A stretch of DNA of 64,000 bases from Robiginitomaculum sp. (GCA_002733495.1 NVVV01000001.1:24158-88157), one strand, 5' to 3'. Shown: positions 1 through 7,946, counted from the stretch's first letter. Made by a program: numbers and translations. The notes: generated from the sequence alone by a model not told the origin.

Positions 1-109
1 GGTGGCGGCCTTTCCGGAAATATCGCCAGAACGGGTTTCACAATAAATTTGGTTGCAATCATATATATGCATTCGTAGACTTAGGTATCCACATTAAAGA
101 TGGTTCCCT

Positions 110-418
110 ATGTCTAATCGTTTTTCATACAAACAGCTTTCATTCAAATTTTATGCTGCGTATGGCCTGACTGGTTTTCTTGTATATTATTTCTGGAATA
201 TGATTTCATATTCAAACGCAAACAATGGTAAGACAGAAACCTTATCGTTATTATACAACTTAATCCCTTTGATTATATGCTTGGGCATTGCCCGATTTAG
301 CGGTGATGAAGAAGGAGGCGTTAAGTTCGTTGGCAATACCAAACTTTTTAGACTCAAACTCCTAACCATGATTGTCAGTGGTGTTTTGGGCTTGTTTATA
401 GTGTCTGCGGTCACTTAA
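110..418 (+). CDS. Small predicted membrane protein, unknown function
   Basis: A 102-residue ORF with three hydrophobic stretches, at about residues 17-33, 45-61 and 84-100, so probably a small inner-membrane protein. I do not recognise a family. The base composition is clearly more AT-rich than the housekeeping genes to the right, and the ATG has only a weak purine stretch upstream. It converges on mazG with a 14-base gap. The reading frame on the opposite strand (187-414) is less protein-like, so this strand is preferred. It may be recently acquired or a remnant; the window edge hides its left-hand context. Confidence 0.4.
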   Translation: MSNRFSYKQLSFKFYAAYGLTGFLVYYFWNMISYSNANNGKTETLSLLYNLIPLIICLGIARFSGDEEGGVKFVGNTKLFRLKLLTMIVSGVLGLFIVSAVT

Positions 419-432
419 AAGGCTGGCTGGGT

Positions 433-1248
433 TCAATCATACGCCTTAGCCTCAACCCAATAGCGCTCCATCAGGTCCAGATCGGCATCATCCAGCGATA
501 TATTCCTCTCGGCCAGGCATTTTTCGATATAGGCAAAGCGGCGTTCAAATTTAACATTTGAGCGCTCCAATGCGTTCTCTGCATCTATATTAAGTTTTCG
601 TGCCAAGTTAGTGCAAACAAACAATATATCACCAAGTTCATCAGCAATATGTTCGATGTTTTCCGGGGTGTTCAGGGCTTCTTTTAGCTCGGCCACTTCC
701 TCGTCCAGTTTATCAAAAACCGGTCCCAGATCCGGCCAATCGAAACCAACGCGGGCGGCGCGGGCTTGCAGCTTTTGCGAACGTTTTAAACGGGGCAGGG
801 TGTGCGCAATTCCGCCCAGCAAACCGGCTTTGCGATTGTTTTCTTTGGATTTATTGGATCGTTCGCGCTCTTTATGGCGTTCCCAATCCCCGGCCTGTAC
901 GCCAGCCGCGATCTGCGCATCCGTGCCAAACACATGGGGGTGGCGCCGTTCCATCTTGTCGCAAATGCCATTAATCACATCATCAAGGGTGAAGTTGTTG
1001 TTTTCATGGGCCATTTGGGCATGAAACACTACCTGAAACAGTAAATCGCCCAGCTCGTCACGCAAATCATCCATGTCTTTGCGCGCAATGGCATCGGCCA
1101 CTTCATAGGCCTCTTCAATGGTGTAGGGCGCAATGGAGGCAAAATCCTGCTTAATATCCCAAGGGCACCCCTTATCCGGATCACGCAGGCGGATCATAAT
1201 GGACTTTAACCGGTCAAGTGGGGACATTGCATTTTCCAGATCAATCAT
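433..1248 (-). CDS. mazG: Nucleoside triphosphate pyrophosphohydrolase MazG
   Basis: Cytoplasmic enzyme that hydrolyses (d)NTPs to NMP and pyrophosphate, cleaning the nucleotide pool. At 271 residues it has the usual full length with two MazG domains. The first carries EEAYE (45-49) and DELGD (64-68), the acidic Mg-binding helices. The second carries EEVAELKEAL (183-192) and DELGD (203-207). The ATG overlaps the stop of the upstream hydrolase gene as ATGA, which supports this start and translational coupling. It is the long housekeeping type, not the short MazG-like antitoxin-associated form. Confidence 0.93.
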   Translation of the reverse strand: MIDLENAMSPLDRLKSIMIRLRDPDKGCPWDIKQDFASIAPYTIEEAYEVADAIARKDMDDLRDELGDLLFQVVFHAQMAHENNNFTLDDVINGICDKMERRHPHVFGTDAQIAAGVQAGDWERHKERERSNKSKENNRKAGLLGGIAHTLPRLKRSQKLQARAARVGFDWPDLGPVFDKLDEEVAELKEALNTPENIEHIADELGDILFVCTNLARKLNIDAENALERSNVKFERRFAYIEKCLAERNISLDDADLDLMERYWVEAKAYD

Positions 1249-2270
1249 GGTGGGGGCAGGCGATGATAGTCTTTTCGCATCAAAAAGCTGTAACGATCAA
1301 AGCGAAATTCGACATTGCCATCCATCACACCAACACCGGCAACCTTGCCCGCCAGAACAAGTTCAAGATTTTTTGATGCCTGAATGAGGAGCGCCGGGTC
1401 TGCCCGGGGCGTATTATGTGCAGGAAACACCGCCTTTAGCCTGGGGGCAAGCCTGGCCAGGCGCGCCATGGACTGTCGATAGGCATATAGATCGGTTTCC
1501 GGGAAAAACAGCCAGACAGGCCCTTCGTAAAAACTGTCGCCAGACCACAAAAAACCGGCATCGCGATCCAGCAAAGCCACGGAGTCTTCAGTATGACCGG
1601 GGGTGCGCAACAGTTCCAGTTTGCGCCCGCCAAGATCGAATATATCGCCTTCAGAAATTATCCGGCTAATGTGGAACGGCCGGATATGATGATTATCCCG
1701 GGTAATGCCTTCGGGCAGGGGCCTGCACAGGGCTGCCGCAGAGACTTCCCTTTTCACCCGTGCTGATATGCTGCCTTTGGCATTCTTAATGGTAAAGGGG
1801 GTGGCGATCGAAGCGATATTGTCGAACTGGTAATTGCCACCGATATGATCAAAATGGCTGTGTGAATTGATCACTATTACCGGCATGGCAGTGATCTTTT
1901 TGATTACAGCCTTGATATTGCCAATGCCATTGCCGGTATCAAACAGTAAGGCCATGTTATCGCCGACAATAAGGTAAGAAATGACTTCCTGCCACTGAAA
2001 CGGTTCATAAATGGCCCAGATGCCCTTTTCAATCTCATAGACTTCAAACCAGTCATTGCTGAATTGGCTTTTGGACAATTTTGCAAAGGCCGGGCGAGGC
2101 AAACGGTCACAAAAACTGTCTAGGTCGGCGGCACTGGCATTAGCCGACACCTGTTCCTGTGCGGCTCCTTGTGACGCCGCAAATAACAACAAAACGGCCG
2201 CCAAAACCTGAGCCAAAGCAATAGAGCCTTCACGCATTCCAGCCATCTGTTTTGTGTTCACCAGTTGCAT
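1245..2270 (-). CDS. Exported metallo-beta-lactamase-fold hydrolase
   Basis: A 341-residue protein of the metallo-beta-lactamase superfamily. The zinc-binding HSHFDH motif lies at 137-142, with further ligands in TPGHTED (H226), GDSFYEG (D245) and PAHNTP (H285). A hydrophobic stretch at about 18-38 ending in AQ suggests Sec export to the periplasm. Start codons at residues 9 or 12 would give a more typical signal peptide, so the exact start is uncertain. The substrate cannot be read from sequence; it is not obviously a class B beta-lactamase and could be a lactonase or esterase type. It is the first gene of a two-gene unit with mazG. The 160 bases upstream are T-rich on the plus strand and should hold the promoter. 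Confidence 0.8.
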   Translation of the reverse strand: MQLVNTKQMAGMREGSIALAQVLAAVLLLFAASQGAAQEQVSANASAADLDSFCDRLPRPAFAKLSKSQFSNDWFEVYEIEKGIWAIYEPFQWQEVISYLIVGDNMALLFDTGNGIGNIKAVIKKITAMPVIVINSHSHFDHIGGNYQFDNIASIATPFTIKNAKGSISARVKREVSAAALCRPLPEGITRDNHHIRPFHISRIISEGDIFDLGGRKLELLRTPGHTEDSVALLDRDAGFLWSGDSFYEGPVWLFFPETDLYAYRQSMARLARLAPRLKAVFPAHNTPRADPALLIQASKNLELVLAGKVAGVGVMDGNVEFRFDRYSFLMRKDYHRLPPP

Positions 2271-2431
2271 TCCGCTTCTTTATCTGCAATGCCACGGCAT
2301 CCATATTGGTAACCGCATGCATTTTAGCTTTTTATCTGAAGTTAGCAAAAGTATCTGCATTTTTTTGATTTTTGCTTTTTATGTGTGATTTTTGTGTACT
2401 TTCAGTGATTAATATCCGGGCAGGGCGCATA

Positions 2432-2971
2432 TCAATCACTAACTCTGGCACTAACTCTGGCGACCGCTTCCATCACCGCTTTGGCGGCGGTGTCCGCGTC
2501 CTGCCATTCGCCAACTTTTACCCATTTTTCGTGCTCCAAATCCTTATAATGGGTAAAAAAGTGCTTGATTTGGTCACACATAACCTCTGGCAAGTCTTTG
2601 TAAGTGCGTACACTTTCATAATAGGGGTGGAGTTTGGATACCGGAACGGCCAGGATCTTCTCATCCGGGCCGCTTTCATCTTCCATTTGCAACATACCCA
2701 CCGGGCGCACGCGCATCACACAGCCCGCAATCACCGGCGTGCGGCCTACCACCATCACATCAATCGGATCACCATCCAGCGATAGGGTGTGGGGGATAAA
2801 GCCATAATTGCCGGGATAAAACATGGCCGTATGCAAAAACCGGTCAACAAAGAGCGCACCGGATGCCTTGTCCACTTCGTATTTAACCGGCACGCCGCCC
2901 AACGGAATTTCGATGATGGCATTTACATCCCATGGCGGGGCTTTACCGGCGCTGATTGCATTAATGTCCAT
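2432..2971 (-). CDS. ppa: Inorganic pyrophosphatase
   Basis: Soluble family I pyrophosphatase, hydrolysing PPi to two phosphates and pulling biosynthetic reactions forward. It is 179 residues, the normal bacterial length. The signature DGDPIDV is at 66-72, preceded by YPGNYGFIPHT (52-62) with the conserved active-site Tyr and Phe. K30 and E21 of the N-terminal strand are also in place. The last residues (ARVSARVSD) come from a perfect 12-base tandem duplication at 2438-2461. It stands alone on the minus strand, with 160 bases between its stop and the next minus-strand gene. Confidence 0.95.
   Translation of the reverse strand: MDINAISAGKAPPWDVNAIIEIPLGGVPVKYEVDKASGALFVDRFLHTAMFYPGNYGFIPHTLSLDGDPIDVMVVGRTPVIAGCVMRVRPVGMLQMEDESGPDEKILAVPVSKLHPYYESVRTYKDLPEVMCDQIKHFFTHYKDLEHEKWVKVGEWQDADTAAKAVMEAVARVSARVSD
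2438..2461. repeat. 12-base tandem duplication in the 3' end of ppa
   Basis: ACTAACTCTGGC occurs twice in perfect tandem (2438-2449 and 2450-2461). Read on the minus strand it duplicates four residues, giving ARVS-ARVS just before the last residue of pyrophosphatase. The duplication is in frame and lies outside the catalytic core. Confidence 0.9.
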
Positions 2972-3082
2972 TTTTGATCCATTCGGATTTGAGCAGGCGT
3001 TTAATTTTATATATCGCTATCACCCATAGAGGGGATATTGAAGTCCGTTTTCAGCTATGCGCTGCAACCTCAATAAGGCGCA

Positions 3083-3098
3083 TAATATATATTATGTG
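3083..3098. promoter_or_regulatory. 16-base perfect AT-rich palindrome upstream of the SQR-like gene
   Basis: CATAATATATATTATG is a perfect inverted repeat centred between 3090 and 3091, in the 200-base gap between ppa and the SQR-like gene, about 90 bases upstream of that gene's start. Its symmetry and position suit an operator for a dimeric repressor, for example of the ArsR type that often controls sulfide-oxidation genes. This is inference: no regulator gene is adjacent, and AT-rich DNA produces such palindromes by chance fairly easily. Confidence 0.35.
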
Positions 3099-3186
3099 TT
3101 GTTATTATCGTGAAAATGTCAAACAGGATTACATTTTCGTTATTTACGCTTATCATCCTTAATTCCTAGCAATGCGAGAATCAGTC

Positions 3187-4317
3187 ATGAGCCGAGCCTA
3201 TACGATATTAGGTGCCGGATTTGCAGCCATCACCGCTGCACGTAAATTACGGGCACTGGAGCGCAAAGCACAGATCACCATGATCGCCCCCAAGGCAGAA
3301 TTTATATATTTACCCAGCCTGATCTGGATACCGTGCGGCAAACGCACCGGCGATGAATTGCGCATCCCGCTGGCAAAATTCATCAAACGCCATGATATCA
3401 ATTTTATCGAAGCCAGTGCCTCAGGCGTCACCAATCAGGGGCGCACGGTAAAAACCAGCACGGGTGATGTGGATAATGATGGACTGGTCATTGCCTGTGG
3501 CGGGCGTTTTATTAAAAAACTGCCCGGCATAGAGCACGTTATTACGCCCTGTGAAGGCATTCCTGCCGCTGAGGCCATTCGTGATCGTCTGGCGGCACTG
3601 AAAGGCGGCACTATCGCCTGTGGCTTCGCAGGCAACCCCAAAGAGCCAGCCGCTATGCGCGGCGGGCCAATGTTTGAATTTCTCTTTGGTATTGATCGCC
3701 AATTGCGTAAAGAAAAGCGCCGCCAAGCCTTTAAGTTGGTGTTTTTCTGCCCCGCGCCGCGCCCGGGGGCACGCCTTGGTGAAGCGGCGGTAGATCGCCT
3801 GCTGGCCCGGATGAAAGAACAGGATATCGACATCCATATTGGCCATAAAATCAAAGGCTTTACCGCCGATACGGTTACCACCGAAGGCGGTCAATTTAAT
3901 GCCGATTTGATCTTGTTTATGCCAGGCATGACCGGCAATGCCTGGTTTGCAAAGAGTGAATTGCCACTATCGCCCGGTGGCATGATCCGCGCCAATGTCT
4001 TGTGCCAAGTGGATGATATGCCGCGCACCTATGTTGCCGGCGATGCGGGCAGCTTTCCCGGCCCCGGCTGGATGCCCAAACAGGCCCATATGGCCGACCT
4101 GCAAGCCGAGGCCGCCGCTAAAAACCTGGTGAATGAAACCAAAGGAAAAGCCCCGACCGAGGAATTTCGCACCGAACTGGTGTGCCTGATCGACAGTATG
4201 GACAAGGGCGCTTTGGTCTATCGCACGGAAAAGCGCCAATTCATGTTGCCACCTTTGCGCATTGGCCATTGGGCCAAGCGGGCTTTTGAGCGTCAGTATC
4301 TGAAAAAACTGCGTTAG
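3187..4317 (+). CDS. Sulfide:quinone oxidoreductase-like FAD protein
   Basis: A 376-residue two-dinucleotide-binding-domain flavoprotein. GAGFAA (9-14) is the N-terminal FAD-binding turn. The late segment AGDAGSF (284-290) with MPKQAHMADLQAE (296-308) is typical of the sulfide:quinone oxidoreductase / flavocytochrome c sulfide dehydrogenase group. Cysteines at 50, 104, 122 and 145 are candidates for redox chemistry, but I cannot assign the catalytic pair with certainty. It probably oxidises sulfide, or a related thiol, and passes electrons to quinone at the inner membrane. An ATG 15 bases upstream (3172) is also in frame; 3187 is preferred because it places the dinucleotide motif at the usual distance. 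Monocistronic, with a palindrome in its leader region. Confidence 0.75.
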   Translation: MSRAYTILGAGFAAITAARKLRALERKAQITMIAPKAEFIYLPSLIWIPCGKRTGDELRIPLAKFIKRHDINFIEASASGVTNQGRTVKTSTGDVDNDGLVIACGGRFIKKLPGIEHVITPCEGIPAAEAIRDRLAALKGGTIACGFAGNPKEPAAMRGGPMFEFLFGIDRQLRKEKRRQAFKLVFFCPAPRPGARLGEAAVDRLLARMKEQDIDIHIGHKIKGFTADTVTTEGGQFNADLILFMPGMTGNAWFAKSELPLSPGGMIRANVLCQVDDMPRTYVAGDAGSFPGPGWMPKQAHMADLQAEAAAKNLVNETKGKAPTEEFRTELVCLIDSMDKGALVYRTEKRQFMLPPLRIGHWAKRAFERQYLKKLR

Positions 4318-4324
4318 GTTTCTG

Positions 4325-4570
4325 TCATACGTATTTTCCGGGCGGGTGATGGGGCACATCACTGCCCTCCTCTGCGCCCATGTCTTCACGCTCCAACCGC
4401 CAGAGCAGTTTTTTTAGTGCTAGTTTTTGCGCTTCGGATTCGGGCATTTTGCTCGGTACAATCGTGATGATTTCAATGCCGGTAACGGAATCCACTGCAC
4501 ACACGCGCATGTTCTCATCTATCCGAATAAACTCGAAGAAAATTTCGCGGTCTTTCGGCTTTTCGCTCAT
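4325..4570 (-). CDS. Small conserved alphaproteobacterial protein coupled to hemA
   Basis: An 81-residue protein whose ATG overlaps the hemA stop codon (ATGA), which fixes the start and indicates translational coupling. A longer frame upstream would run into hemA and is not needed. The sequence is soluble and has a beta-rich core (EIFFEFIRI, then ITIVPSK) followed by a charged helix. It resembles the small DUF6898-type proteins known from alphaproteobacteria, but that assignment is from memory of the pattern. The role is unknown; its position suggests a link to haem synthesis or simple co-transcription. Confidence 0.6.
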   Translation of the reverse strand: MSEKPKDREIFFEFIRIDENMRVCAVDSVTGIEIITIVPSKMPESEAQKLALKKLLWRLEREDMGAEEGSDVPHHPPGKYV

Positions 4571-5790
4571 GCTGCCTTGGCAGATAACCCCAGACGCGCC
4601 CACACATTTTGCAGGGCATCTATCAGATTGGCCATCAATTCATCATCATGCAAAGGCGATGGGGTCAGGCGCAGACGTTCGGTACCGCGCGGCACCGTGG
4701 GATAATTGATCGGCTGTACGTATATGCCATATTCGTTGAGCAGCGCGTCAGTTACCGCCTTGCACGCCACCGGATCACCAACCAGCAACGGCACCACATG
4801 GGTTTCCGATGGCATAAGTGGCAGGCCTGCCTCGCGAAGAAGGGTTTTCAGGCGCAAAGCGCGCTCTTGATGTTTTTCTCGCAACATATTGTTTTGTTTT
4901 AAATATTTCACACTGGCGACAGCACCGGCAGCCAGTGCTGGTGCCAGGGAGGTGGTAAAAATAAAGCCCGGGGCCTGGCTGCGAATGGCATCAATCATGG
5001 TGGCATTGGCAGCCACATAGCCGCCCATCAGGCCAAAAGCCTTGCCCAGCGTGCCGTTAATAATATCCACCCGATCCATAATACCATCGCGTTCGGCAAT
5101 CCCGGCACCGCGCGGCCCATAAAGGCCAACGGCATGCACTTCATCCAGATAAGTAATCGCGCCGTATTTTTCGGCCAGATCGCAAACGGCCTCAATCGGG
5201 CCAATGTCGCCGTCCATGGAATAGACGGACTCAAAAGCAATCACCTTGGGCGCTTCGGCCGGGGCCGCAGCCAATAATTCTTCCAGATGGTCCAGATCGT
5301 TGTGCCGCCAGATATGCTTGGGCGTGCCGGCGCGGCGTATGCCCTCGATCATCGAGGCATGATTCATTGCATCGGAGAAATAAATGCAGCCAGGCAGAAT
5401 TTTAGCCAAAGTGGCCAGGGTAGCTTCGTTGGCAATATAACCAGAAGTGAATAAAAGAGCGCCTTCCTTGTCATGCAGATCGGCGAGTTCTTCTTCCAGT
5501 TCAACATGATAGCGTGTGGTGCCGGAAATATTGCGGGTGCCGCCCGCGCCCGCGCCTACGGCGTCGATGGCTTTGTGCATGGCCTCGATCACACAAGGAT
5601 GCTGGCCCATGCCCAGATAATCATTAGAGCACCAAATGACGATATCCTTGTCGTCGCCATTGGGCGTACGAAATTGTGCGTGTGGAAAATTACCCCGTTG
5701 GCGGCGCAAATCCGCAAAAACCCGATAGCGGCCCTCGGCCTTTACCTGATCAACAGCGGCTTCAAATTTGGCATCATACTGCATGCACAT
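4567..5790 (-). CDS. hemA: 5-aminolevulinate synthase
   Basis: PLP enzyme condensing glycine and succinyl-CoA to 5-aminolevulinate, the first step of tetrapyrrole synthesis by the C4 route typical of alphaproteobacteria. It is 407 residues, full length. Landmarks are [10 protein letters not shown] (53-62), [13 protein letters not shown] (79-91), [12 protein letters not shown] (214-225) and the PLP-lysine motif NGTLGKAFG (245-253, K250). Met3 is an alternative start. The downstream small gene is coupled by a 4-base overlap. The 140 bases upstream, shared with the 3' end of thiG, should hold the promoter; no clear operator was recognised there. Confidence 0.97.
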   Translation of the reverse strand: MCMQYDAKFEAAVDQVKAEGRYRVFADLRRQRGNFPHAQFRTPNGDDKDIVIWCSNDYLGMGQHPCVIEAMHKAIDAVGAGAGGTRNISGTTRYHVELEEELADLHDKEGALLFTSGYIANEATLATLAKILPGCIYFSDAMNHASMIEGIRRAGTPKHIWRHNDLDHLEELLAAAPAEAPKVIAFESVYSMDGDIGPIEAVCDLAEKYGAITYLDEVHAVGLYGPRGAGIAERDGIMDRVDIINGTLGKAFGLMGGYVAANATMIDAIRSQAPGFIFTTSLAPALAAGAVASVKYLKQNNMLREKHQERALRLKTLLREAGLPLMPSETHVVPLLVGDPVACKAVTDALLNEYGIYVQPINYPTVPRGTERLRLTPSPLHDDELMANLIDALQNVWARLGLSAKAA

Positions 5791-5931
5791 ATCGGGGCGC
5801 CAACGGCACCCGTCTCCTCTTGAGTCTACTCACCCTTCTTCCGATCATATATTACGCCGTTGCGCAAGAGAAGAGCGGCAGAGGTAAAACGTCGCAGGGG
5901 TCACAACACCGTGTAAACCCGCATTGAGGGG

Positions 5932-6705
5932 TTAAATCAGACCTGCCAGCGGGCTGGACGGGTCGGCATAGCGTTTTTTTGCCATGCGTCCTGCCAGATA
6001 AGCCTCGCGCCCGGCAATCACCGCGTGTTTCATCGCCCGGGCCATACGAATGGGGTCTTGCGCCTCCGCTATGGCGGTGTTCATCAACACGCCTGCGCAA
6101 CCCAGCTCCATGGCTTCGGTGGCATCCGATGCGGTGCCCACGCCCGCATCAACGATCACCGGCACTGAGGATTGCTCGACAATCAGGCGTATATTGACCT
6201 TGTTTTGCAAGCCCAGACCAGAACCAATTGGCGCGCCCAGCGGCATGATGGCGGCGCAGCCAAGTTCTTCCAGTTTTCGGGCAAACACCGGATCGTCCGA
6301 GCAATAGACCATGACGTCAAAACCATCATCAATTAACATTTTAGCAGCGCGCATGGTTTCCTCCATATCCGGATAAAGGTGTTTGGGGTCAGACAAGACC
6401 TCCAGCTTGACCAGGGACCAGCCTCCGGCCTCGCGCGCCAGACGCAAGGTGCGCACCGCGTCCTCGCCGGTAAAACACCCGGCGGTATTGGGCAGATAGA
6501 CCGTTTCCTTTGGGTTGATAAAATCCACCAGCATCGGCTCATCCGGGTTCATCACATTCACCCGGCGCATGGCCACGGTAACAATTTCAGCGCCAGACGC
6601 CGTTAAGGCCGCTGCGTTTTGCGCATAATCCTTGTATTTACCGGTGCCTATAATCAGGCGCGAAGCATATTCCCGCCCGGCAATGATCAATGGTGTGTCC
6701 TGCAT
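5932..6705 (-). CDS. thiG: Thiazole synthase ThiG
   Basis: Forms the thiazole phosphate ring of thiamin from deoxyxylulose 5-phosphate, dehydroglycine and the sulfur carrier ThiS thiocarboxylate. It is 257 residues. The Schiff-base lysine is K100 in LVKLEVL. LPNTAGC (71-77) and the phosphate-binding GAPIGSG and VDAGVG loops are present. It follows thiS with a 2-base gap, the normal thiS-thiG order. No thiO, thiE or TPP riboswitch is visible near by, so the rest of the pathway must be elsewhere. Confidence 0.96.
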   Translation of the reverse strand: MQDTPLIIAGREYASRLIIGTGKYKDYAQNAAALTASGAEIVTVAMRRVNVMNPDEPMLVDFINPKETVYLPNTAGCFTGEDAVRTLRLAREAGGWSLVKLEVLSDPKHLYPDMEETMRAAKMLIDDGFDVMVYCSDDPVFARKLEELGCAAIMPLGAPIGSGLGLQNKVNIRLIVEQSSVPVIVDAGVGTASDATEAMELGCAGVLMNTAIAEAQDPIRMARAMKHAVIAGREAYLAGRMAKKRYADPSSPLAGLI

Positions 6706-6707
6706 GT

Positions 6708-6908
6708 TCAGCCCCCGCCAATAAAGCGCACAATCTCAATCCGGTCGCCCTTTTGCAGAATCACCTGATCAAAGCTCGAACGCGAAACGATAGAGAGATT
6801 GCGCTCTACTGCGACTTTGACAAGAGGGATATTCAGCGCCTCTATAAGCGTGGCAATCGTGGTGCCTGCTTCGACCGCGTGGGCCTCGCCATTGAGTGTG
6901 ATATTCAT
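6708..6908 (-). CDS. thiS: Sulfur carrier protein ThiS
   Basis: A 66-residue ubiquitin-fold sulfur carrier ending in the required Gly-Gly (RFIGGG), the C-terminus that is adenylated and thiocarboxylated for thiazole formation. The frame is open up to 6944, but that extension encodes part of the 26-base repeat at 6932-6957, so the ATG at 6908 is chosen: it gives the normal family length and begins directly with the first beta strand (MNITLNGE). It sits immediately upstream of thiG. The repeat lies 24 bases before the start codon, inside the likely mRNA leader. Confidence 0.92.
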   Translation of the reverse strand: MNITLNGEAHAVEAGTTIATLIEALNIPLVKVAVERNLSIVSRSSFDQVILQKGDRIEIVRFIGGG

Positions 6909-6931
6909 GTGCTGAGGCTTATCCTTTTCCC

Positions 6932-6957
6932 CATCCTTCGACAAGCTCAGGATGAGG
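6932..6957 (+). repeat. 26-base interspersed palindromic repeat, copy 1
   Basis: The core CCTTCGACAAGCTCAGGATG plus flanks is identical to copies at 7000-7025 (inverted), 7374-7399 and 7425-7450 (inverted). Each unit can itself fold, since CATCCT (6932-6937) pairs with AGGATG (6949-6954). Together with the inverted copy at 7000-7025 it could form a 26-base-pair stem with a 42-base loop upstream of thiS. Confidence 0.95.
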
Positions 6958-6975
6958 TCCAGATCAAACTCATAT

Positions 6976-6991
6976 CCTCATCTTGAGCCTT
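6976..6991 (-). repeat. Degenerate partial copy of the 26-base repeat
   Basis: CCTCATCTTGAGCCTT lies between the two full inverted copies and matches the start of the inverted unit with one substitution and one insertion. It looks like a decayed third half-copy, suggesting repeated insertion or duplication at this site. Confidence 0.6.
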
Positions 6992-6999
6992 CCTCCCAA

Positions 7000-7025
7000 C
7001 CTCATCCTGAGCTTGTCGAAGGATG
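7000..7025 (-). repeat. 26-base interspersed palindromic repeat, copy 2 (inverted)
   Basis: Exact reverse complement of 6932-6957. It ends 5 bases before the stop codon of the GIY-YIG gene, so the nuclease gene starts right at the edge of the repeat on its downstream side. Confidence 0.95.
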
Positions 7026-7030
7026 ACAAG

Positions 7031-7342
7031 TCAGGCTTCAGGTTTTCCATATTCGGTATAATTCTTTGAAAGGGCTTGCACCTGATCCCAATCTTTGGCG
7101 ATCAATGCTTCTTTTTTAGCTCGGCTCCAGCCCTTTAGTTGTCGCTCAACGGCAATGGCATCAGTGATATTGATAAATCGCTCTGACCAAACCAGATCAA
7201 CGGGTCTGCGTGAATATGTATATGCCTTTGGGTTCAGGCCCGCATTATGCTCATCAATACGGGTTTGCGGGCTGTGCCCCCTATGGGAGCCAATGTAATA
7301 ACGCCCGTCTGCACATCGCAGCATATAAACCCAAATATCCAT
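7031..7342 (-). CDS. GIY-YIG nuclease-domain protein inside a repeat cassette
   Basis: A small single-domain GIY-YIG protein of about 103 residues. The WVYMLRCADGRYYIGS stretch contains the two-part VYML...YYIG signature. A conserved arginine (R28 or so, in TRIDEH) and the late ERQLKGWSRAKKEALI helix with the catalytic-type Glu follow. It belongs to the YhbQ/UPF0213-like group of stand-alone GIY-YIG proteins, whose function is poorly known; DNA nicking is the family activity. In-frame starts at 7360 (ATG) and 7372 (GTG) are possible; 7342 places the domain at the N-terminus. The gene is bracketed on both sides by inverted pairs of the 26-base repeat and interrupts the thiS-aroQ interval, as expected of a small mobile cassette. 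Confidence 0.8.
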   Translation of the reverse strand: MDIWVYMLRCADGRYYIGSHRGHSPQTRIDEHNAGLNPKAYTYSRRPVDLVWSERFINITDAIAVERQLKGWSRAKKEALIAKDWDQVQALSKNYTEYGKPEA

Positions 7343-7373
7343 CAGTGGGCACGCCTTCATCCTTATGGTCACA

Positions 7374-7399
7374 CATCCTTCGACAAGCTCAGGATGAGG
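7374..7399 (+). repeat. 26-base interspersed palindromic repeat, copy 3
   Basis: Identical to 6932-6957. It begins 2 bases beyond the furthest possible start codon of the GIY-YIG gene (7372), thus at the upstream edge of that gene, and forms an inverted pair with 7425-7450. Confidence 0.95.
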
Positions 7400-7424
7400 T
7401 TGTGTGTTGGCTGACTACATTACT

Positions 7425-7450
7425 CCTCATCCTGAGCTTGTCGAAGGATG
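7425..7450 (-). repeat. 26-base interspersed palindromic repeat, copy 4 (inverted)
   Basis: Exact inverted copy. With 7374-7399 it could form a 26-base-pair stem with a 25-base loop. It ends 55 bases before the aroQ start codon and so may lie in the aroQ leader. Confidence 0.95.
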
Positions 7451-7505
7451 GAAGCAAAAAACACAGCGCTTGCCCCCTAGGCGCAATGCTCGTAAAAAGC
7501 GCGCC

Positions 7506-7946
7506 ATGAGCAAACCGCTATATATTCTGAACGGGCCGAACCTGAACCGGCTGGGCACACGCGAGCCAGAGGTTTATGGCCGCGCGACGCTGAGTGATAT
7601 AGAAGCGGCCTGCACAAAAATGACAGCAAGCAGAAATCGCACCCTTGTCTTTCGCCAGACCAACTCGGAAGGCACATTGGTGGATTATGTGCAAGAGGCC
7701 GCAGATGCCGCCTGTGCCCTGATTATCAATGCCGGGGCCTATACCCATACATCCATTGCCCTGCATGACGCCTTGCGTTTGCTGAACGTGCCAGTGATTG
7801 AGCTGCATTTATCCAATCCAGCCGCACGCGAGGACTTTCGCCGCACAAATTACGTTGCCCCGGCGGCGACTGCCAGCATTTGCGGCTTTGGTGCAATGGG
7901 CTATGAGATGGCCGTGACAGCGGCGCTACAGCTCGTTAAAATCTAA
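7506..7946 (+). CDS. aroQ: Type II 3-dehydroquinate dehydratase
   Basis: Converts 3-dehydroquinate to 3-dehydroshikimate in the shikimate pathway. It is 146 residues, the normal length for the dodecameric type II enzyme. NGPNLNRLGTREPEVYG holds the catalytic loop with the Arg and Tyr, INAGAYTHTS the substrate-binding Asn and catalytic His, and IELHLSNP the late His. The open frame runs back to 7404, but that part is translated repeat DNA; the ATG at 7506 begins directly with the first strand. It heads the plus-strand run aroQ-accB-accC-aat, an arrangement common in proteobacteria. Confidence 0.96.
   Translation: MSKPLYILNGPNLNRLGTREPEVYGRATLSDIEAACTKMTASRNRTLVFRQTNSEGTLVDYVQEAADAACALIINAGAYTHTSIALHDALRLLNVPVIELHLSNPAAREDFRRTNYVAPAATASICGFGAMGYEMAVTAALQLVKI

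Noticed and set aside
187-414. A minus-strand frame opposite the first membrane ORF
   Set aside because: Less plausible as a protein; the plus-strand frame has three coherent membrane helices.
433-1248. MazG as part of a toxin-antitoxin or defence system
   Set aside because: Full-length two-domain housekeeping type, next to a metallo-hydrolase rather than a toxin; no defence genes near by.
7404-7505. An N-terminal extension of aroQ
   Set aside because: It is translated repeat DNA; type II dehydroquinases begin at the chosen Met.
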